In this document: piece after piece, positions 59,550 through 64,000 of the stretch | Layout: each line of letters starts with the position of its first letter | Numbering within the stretch: position 1 is the first letter of the stretch | NCBI GenBank assembly: GCA_030141605.1 | Contig: JAQGDQ010001047.1 | Coordinates: 1-64,000, forward strand | From: Tubiluchus corallicola | Lineage: Eukaryota > Priapulida > Priapulimorpha > Priapulimorphida > Tubiluchidae | Length of the DNA stretch: 64,000 nt | Direction: 5' to 3' | Made by a program: the position numbers and the translations under genes | The notes under the pieces: model-generated | Seen by the model: the letters and a program-made list of their open reading frames with translations, nothing else | Databases searched by the model: none | Told to the model about the DNA's origin: nothing

Positions 59550-60250
59550 ATTACTTAGCACTACGGTTACCTGTTTGAGAGACTTATGTAACTGAAAAAG
59601 AAAAGTTTTAATAATTTAAAACCTGGTAAAACGTCTCTGCATCACCATCCCAGGGTGCACCAGTGTCTCACAAAAACACACTATTGTTCTTATTGAGAAT
59701 ATAAAATAATCTAAACTTTTGCTCAGTTAGTGAAGAGTATACATATTTACACGTATATACATAATAATCTTTATTTGCCATTGAAATACATTGATAATCA
59801 CTGATAAAAGCTTTACAGAGATGATGAATCAGTGTTAGTTAATAAAAACTTACACTGCTAAAGGCAAATGCGTCAGTGCAATCTGAACTACTGTGCAGTA
59901 ATGGAAAGTAACGACGAATAAAATCAAACGTATTTACAACTATGCACAAAAAATGAAAAAATTATGATTTAATTAATATGGCCGTGGATATATAAATTCT
60001 GAATTAGTGTGTATGTTGTCGTACTGGTGTGATGGTATTTCATATCTGGTTAATATTAGTGATTTTAATTTTGTTTTAAATGCTGATAGGGACTTGATTT
60101 GTTTAACCTGTAATGGTAGAGAATTCCAAAGTAGAATTGCTTGTTTGATTACAAAGTTCGTTACAAATTCTGCGATTATTTTTTCAAACTTTACACAATG
60201 TTATATAATATAGAATTTTTTAAGCTTTATTTATGAAGAGAGTAAAGCTA
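59550..60250. repeat. Interspersed repeat R1 split by a LINE insertion
   Basis: 59550-59745 follows R1 up to the region before CAGTTAGTGAAG; R1 resumes at about 60165 with TCTGCGATTATTTTTTCAAA. The gap is exactly occupied by the LINE 3' fragment. Confidence 0.65.
59755..60165 (-). mobile_element. LINE 3' fragment (reverse transcriptase C-terminus plus 3' UTR)
   Basis: The minus strand reads KQAILLWNSLPLQVKQIKSL followed by SAFKTKLKSLIL, the C-terminal signature of CR1/L2/jockey-like LINE polymerases, with the stop at 59973-59975 and a 3' UTR ending in the AATAAAGATTATTAT tail. It interrupts an older repeat whose halves flank it at 59550-59745 and 60165-60250. Confidence 0.8.
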
Positions 60251-61954
60251 CTTATTAAAGGCTCTTAAAGGTTCTGACAAAAACAGACAAGACAAAATTC
60301 GTCATTTTTACCATTAGGTCTGAAGTGGAATGATCTTGCTGTACATCTACCGACAAAATTTGATGTAATTTGTTTAGACTAATTGCCCAACCAGCCCATG
60401 ACCGCACAACACGATGTTGGATCAGCACCGTATTGTGAAGGTTTATTATTTTTCAGTTTACAACAAGATTGAAATTGGTTTAGACCGTATTTTCCCAACA
60501 AGCCACACTGAAAAGAGGGCTTTACATTTAGTCGAGCTCCATTTCGAAATCTTTTCAAAACTAGTCCGCGACAATACCGGTGGATTTTACATTTTCTTTC
60601 AACTCTTGTTTGCGGTTTACTATTTGTCCAAATATACTCTGTAGAGCATTATATAGGAAAGCAGAGCACAACAATAAAATGCTTTAACCCTTTAGCGCGC
60701 TCAGTCTAGCAATGCCAAGTCATTTTACGTCCCTTTTCCTGCTTTTTTTACTAACCAGTTTTTCAGATAAAATGCATTAAAACTGCGGACGGCGTCTGCG
60801 AACCATTCTTGTTTGCGTTCTATGTACTATATGAGTGTTCTCCAGCTCTGTATTTGTCATGTGCTTTATTACCCGCAAACCCCGCAGGGATCCCATCTTA
60901 ACTCATTCACTTCGGGACGCTGCCAAATTCTGTCCGTTGTGGAATGACCCATTTTAACTTCAGATGCTTTTAAAAAAGTATAAGAGCGCGCTGGCATTGT
61001 GTATTCGTGAAGGTGCATTTTCTGGTTTTAAACAGCGTGAAATGCGTGTCGGCAGAAGAATAGAGTACAAAATAATACTCGATTACTTCTTAACGGGTTC
61101 CTCATACTTGAAGTACAACTTTTTCTACATAAATTATGCTAATTAATATAATTGTGGATAAAATAATTACGACGAGAATATGCAAAAACTGTAAAAACGT
61201 ATACAAGATTATTTTGTAGACCTATTACGACGTTTTTTATTCAGCAAAGAAGTTAAATTTTTGAATTTTGAATTTAAACTTTTACTTCAGGTTTTCTTCC
61301 ATACAAAACAGTAGTTAAAAACGTACAGAATAAACGATAAAATGTTATACAAAAATAGTGAAACACACTATTATATACAACTCATTCCATCACGCCTTTC
61401 CGGACGTTTAATTCACATTTGCATTATATACAATAAAGCATCAGTAATTGAAAATCAACGCTAAAAGCGTGCATATGTATATATATATATAACTAAATCT
61501 CAACAAAAAAAGTTATACTAAAAGTTAGTTATGCTAGCTTAGTTACACACCTACGTTCATGGTTTCATATCCTCAGCAACAAAGTAGTACATCTTTTACA
61601 TAGGCTGTTTTTAACTCAATAAATACATTTTCGATTCGCGAATTGTAGTGTCATAATGACGCACGTTAAGCTGCACAAACATAAACAAATTTTGCGTTTA
61701 TTCAATTAATCAGTATCTCATTGGGTTGGTTTTAATTACTAACTAACAAACAGCTTGGTCATACCACATAAAAACATTTTCTGCAGCGAACCTGTGTTTA
61801 AATTAATGAAACAATAAAAAATACGATTAATTTTGTACATTAATTAATTACTTTAATTGCTAATTTTATCTTCACTGCTTATTATAAAGTTGTTGGCTAC
61901 TATTAGGTTGTTTAGTTTATACTACCGGTTAGTAGAAGTAATTTTTAGATGTAT
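60251..61954. other. Non-coding stretch, no gene seen
   Basis: A piggyBac-like terminus (TTAACCCTTTAGCGCGC at about 60685) has no clear partner. Small open frames at 60414 and 60964 are unrecognised. Confidence 0.4.
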
Positions 61955-62125
61955 TCGTAACTAATTCTAGTGGCCTACCATAAGCTAGTTCTTAGGTCTC
62001 TAGCGCAGAATTCATGAATTGTATCACAATTTTGTATTAACAAAACCTGATTATCGTGCACATGTAATGTAATGTATATGTATATGTTTATTGTGAAATA
62101 AATCTATTAAAATCTAAAAAAAATC
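61955..62125 (+). mobile_element. LINE 3' UTR copy (same family as 49101-49560)
   Basis: Matches the 3' UTR of the NAPG-intron-9 LINE almost base for base, then continues to AATAAATC and short (AATCTAAAAA) repeats, giving the likely true 3' end of that family. Confidence 0.7.
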
Positions 62126-62203
62126 TAAAAAAAATCTATAAGTTCAGACAACAAGGACCTAATAAATCCTTGACAAACGCATGTCACTTTAGATAGTTTG
62201 GTC

Positions 62204-62573
62204 ACTCTCATTGTTTGGCTCTGTAAAAAATACGAAAACATTCTTAGCTGTAAAGAAAGTCGAATAAAACAAACTGGTAGGAACTGAGAAACCAATCTTT
62301 AATCTGAAATTATTAAATTTGAATCGAAATCGAATCGCATTTTATAATAATTTTTGGATACGAATCTAAACCGAGTCACATTTTAGAATAATTTTCGAAT
62401 CCGAATCTCGGTGTAAAATAATTTTTAATTCGGATCAAATCCGAATCTCAATTTAAAATAGTTTTTGAAACACAATCGAATTTGAATCGCGTTCTGCTAA
62501 AGTAATACAAGAAACTTTAACATTTTTGTTGAAACTAACAGTAAAAATCGTAATGTGATACTACGCGTAATGC
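62204..62573. repeat. Duplicate of UBE2C intron 4 / exon 5 edge
   Basis: Same orientation as 34781-35138 and about 90% alike, including TCTCATTGTTTGGCTCTGTA at the exon boundary. No other UBE2C exon follows. Confidence 0.8.
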
Positions 62574-63589
62574 GAGTGATTTTTAGAATAATTTTCGAAT
62601 CAGAAAATCAAAATGGAATTCGAGAAGAAAAGGCGCTTTAGAAATCACGACTCGCCACTTTTATTGTTCTGATATATCTGGATATCTGACGTTGCAATCG
62701 ATATAATTACATTATAAACTTTATAATAGCGGATAATTCACTGTGGAATTGCCTGAATGCGCGTAGTAGATTTCTATCTTTGGTTCAGTGTATTTGTAAC
62801 ATCAGAAATGATTTAACTTGTTAAACCCTGACAACAATAATACGTTATACTAGCAGTCGTGCATGACTGTCCATAGGCGTGATATTCGGAGGAAAATCAG
62901 TGGTTTTGGGGAGGTGAGAGGATTTAATTTGGAATTAGGCAGCGAACGAAATTCGTCAGTCAAAACTTAAAGCAAAGAAAAGATAGTTTTACGCTAACAC
63001 GTGCACGATACAAATCCGTATAAGAAATTAAAACTTTGGGCAAACAAATAGAACTAATTAGTATTTAGCTGATTAGCAATGACGTCAAAAGTAGGTAACA
63101 TTTTAAACGCGCAGGCGTACGGGAGGAAGTTTCAGAAGGGGGCAGAACAAATTTACCCTGAAATTTTTCTAAATTGTCCTAGTTTGAGTGATTTTCATAT
63201 ATAGACATATATTTTCGTCTATAGACTGACAAAAGTATCTAAACACAAATTATTTTCACTTATAGGTCTATAATGCCTATGCTTATTTGTATTTATACGT
63301 ATTTTTATTCAATGTGTCAGGAAATGACAGTCTCGCTATGAACAAAAGTAATCAAAACTACATGTAAATGTTTCATTATAAACTGTTTCTTTAAAGTTCT
63401 TTAAAGTTTTTATAAACACGCGAACTTTCTATAACTTTGTCACTGCATGATAGGCATGTACTTAAGAAAAGTATACAAAAGACTTCCGAGGCTTGCAATT
63501 GAAATTTACAGCAGACACTAATACTAATTTTAAAATTTTTAAAAGTTTAAAACAATTTCCAAAATTGCTCCGAATATTTTACGACATGT
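62574..63589. other. Non-coding stretch, no gene seen
   Basis: AT-rich, no repeats or open frames of note. The final 265 bases after 63735 are likewise featureless. Confidence 0.4.
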
Positions 63590-63735
63590 TATTTCGATAA
63601 ACTCGCGTGCTTGACTAAAGAACCAGCGGTCCCATTTTTCACGTCTTTGGTATGCTTCAGTCGGGAGTTGAACCCACGACCTCCCGCGTGGTAAGCAAGC
63701 ACGCTACCATTGAGCTACGCCACACGGCGGTTTAA
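63590..63735 (-). mobile_element. Diverged tRNA-derived SINE head (tRNA-Gly-like)
   Basis: On the minus strand an A-box (TGGCGTAGCTCAATGGTAG) and B-box (GTGGGTTCAACTCCC) are present, followed by GCATACCAAAGACGTGAAA, which parallels the SINE body. The anticodon arm folds as CTTGC/GCGGG with loop TTACCAC (anticodon ACC, Gly). The acceptor ends do not pair, so it is better called a SINE or tRNA pseudogene than a functional tRNA. Confidence 0.6.
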
Positions 63736-64000
63736 CTGCAGCCAGTAAAAACGTAACGCAGTGCGTAAGCAATTTTTAAATATTGAAATATCAAATTTTA
63801 AAAATTTGAAACAGAATTATTTGTCGTAAAAATAATCAGCTTTTGCCCTGAAAATGTTAAAGTCAAGATTTGAATATATTAAGACATATTACAGATGTAG
63901 ACTGACTGATAATGCTGCACAAATGCAGACGACATTAATTTAACATTAAACAAAGCTGACTGACACACAACATTAATATAGACTACATTAACATTGTTGA

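Noticed and set aside
60685-60990. Second piggyBac MITE
   Set aside because: TTAACCCTTTAGCGCGC resembles a terminus, but no inverted partner followed by TTAA was found.

Overview
The window is AT-rich, intron-rich animal nuclear DNA. Four conserved eukaryotic housekeeping genes can be read exon by exon. Their proteins match the vertebrate orthologues closely in length and motif. The introns are short to medium and carry many miniature DNA transposons, LINE and SINE pieces and minisatellites. This suggests an invertebrate metazoan; I cannot name the phylum from sequence alone. Nothing is bacterial or viral in character, apart from LTR-retroelement remnants.

Layout. 1-7114: no recognisable gene; it holds LINE 3' ends, a 48-bp minisatellite and a tRNA-derived SINE. 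7115-17634 (-): V-ATPase subunit d (ATP6V0D), 8 exons, 348 codons. 17872-30554 (+): adenosylhomocysteinase (AHCY), 9 exons, 433 codons. These two start codons lie 237 bp apart, back to back. 30555-34681: intergenic, with a piggyBac-type MITE, a hAT-type MITE and one unassigned ORF. 34682-39037 (-): ubiquitin-conjugating enzyme UBE2C, 5 exons, 179 codons. 39758-50530 (+): gamma-SNAP (NAPG), 10 exons, 310 codons. This is a second divergent pair, with 720 bp between starts. 50531-64000: a repeat-dominated region with a solo LTR, LINE fragments of at least three kinds, SINEs, a duplicated scrap of UBE2C and microsatellites; no gene is recognised.

The four genes serve different processes: proton pumping and acidification, the methylation cycle, mitotic ubiquitination by APC/C, and SNARE disassembly. 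They share no pathway. What links them is the architecture of two head-to-head promoter pairs.

Most notable observations: (1) a 29-copy, 47-bp minisatellite in AHCY intron 8 whose first unit is the end of exon 8 plus its 5' splice site, so the array contains many decoy donors; (2) a probable U12-type intron in gamma-SNAP followed directly by an 18-nt microexon; (3) a GC-AG intron in AHCY; (4) an intact solo LTR with perfect TSD whose U3 carries heat-shock-element arrays just upstream of a TATA box; (5) a hAT-type MITE flanked by a 71-bp direct duplication instead of 8 bp; (6) a SINE family sharing its 3' tail with a LINE whose ORF end is also present in the window. All of this comes from reading the sequence; no database search was run.
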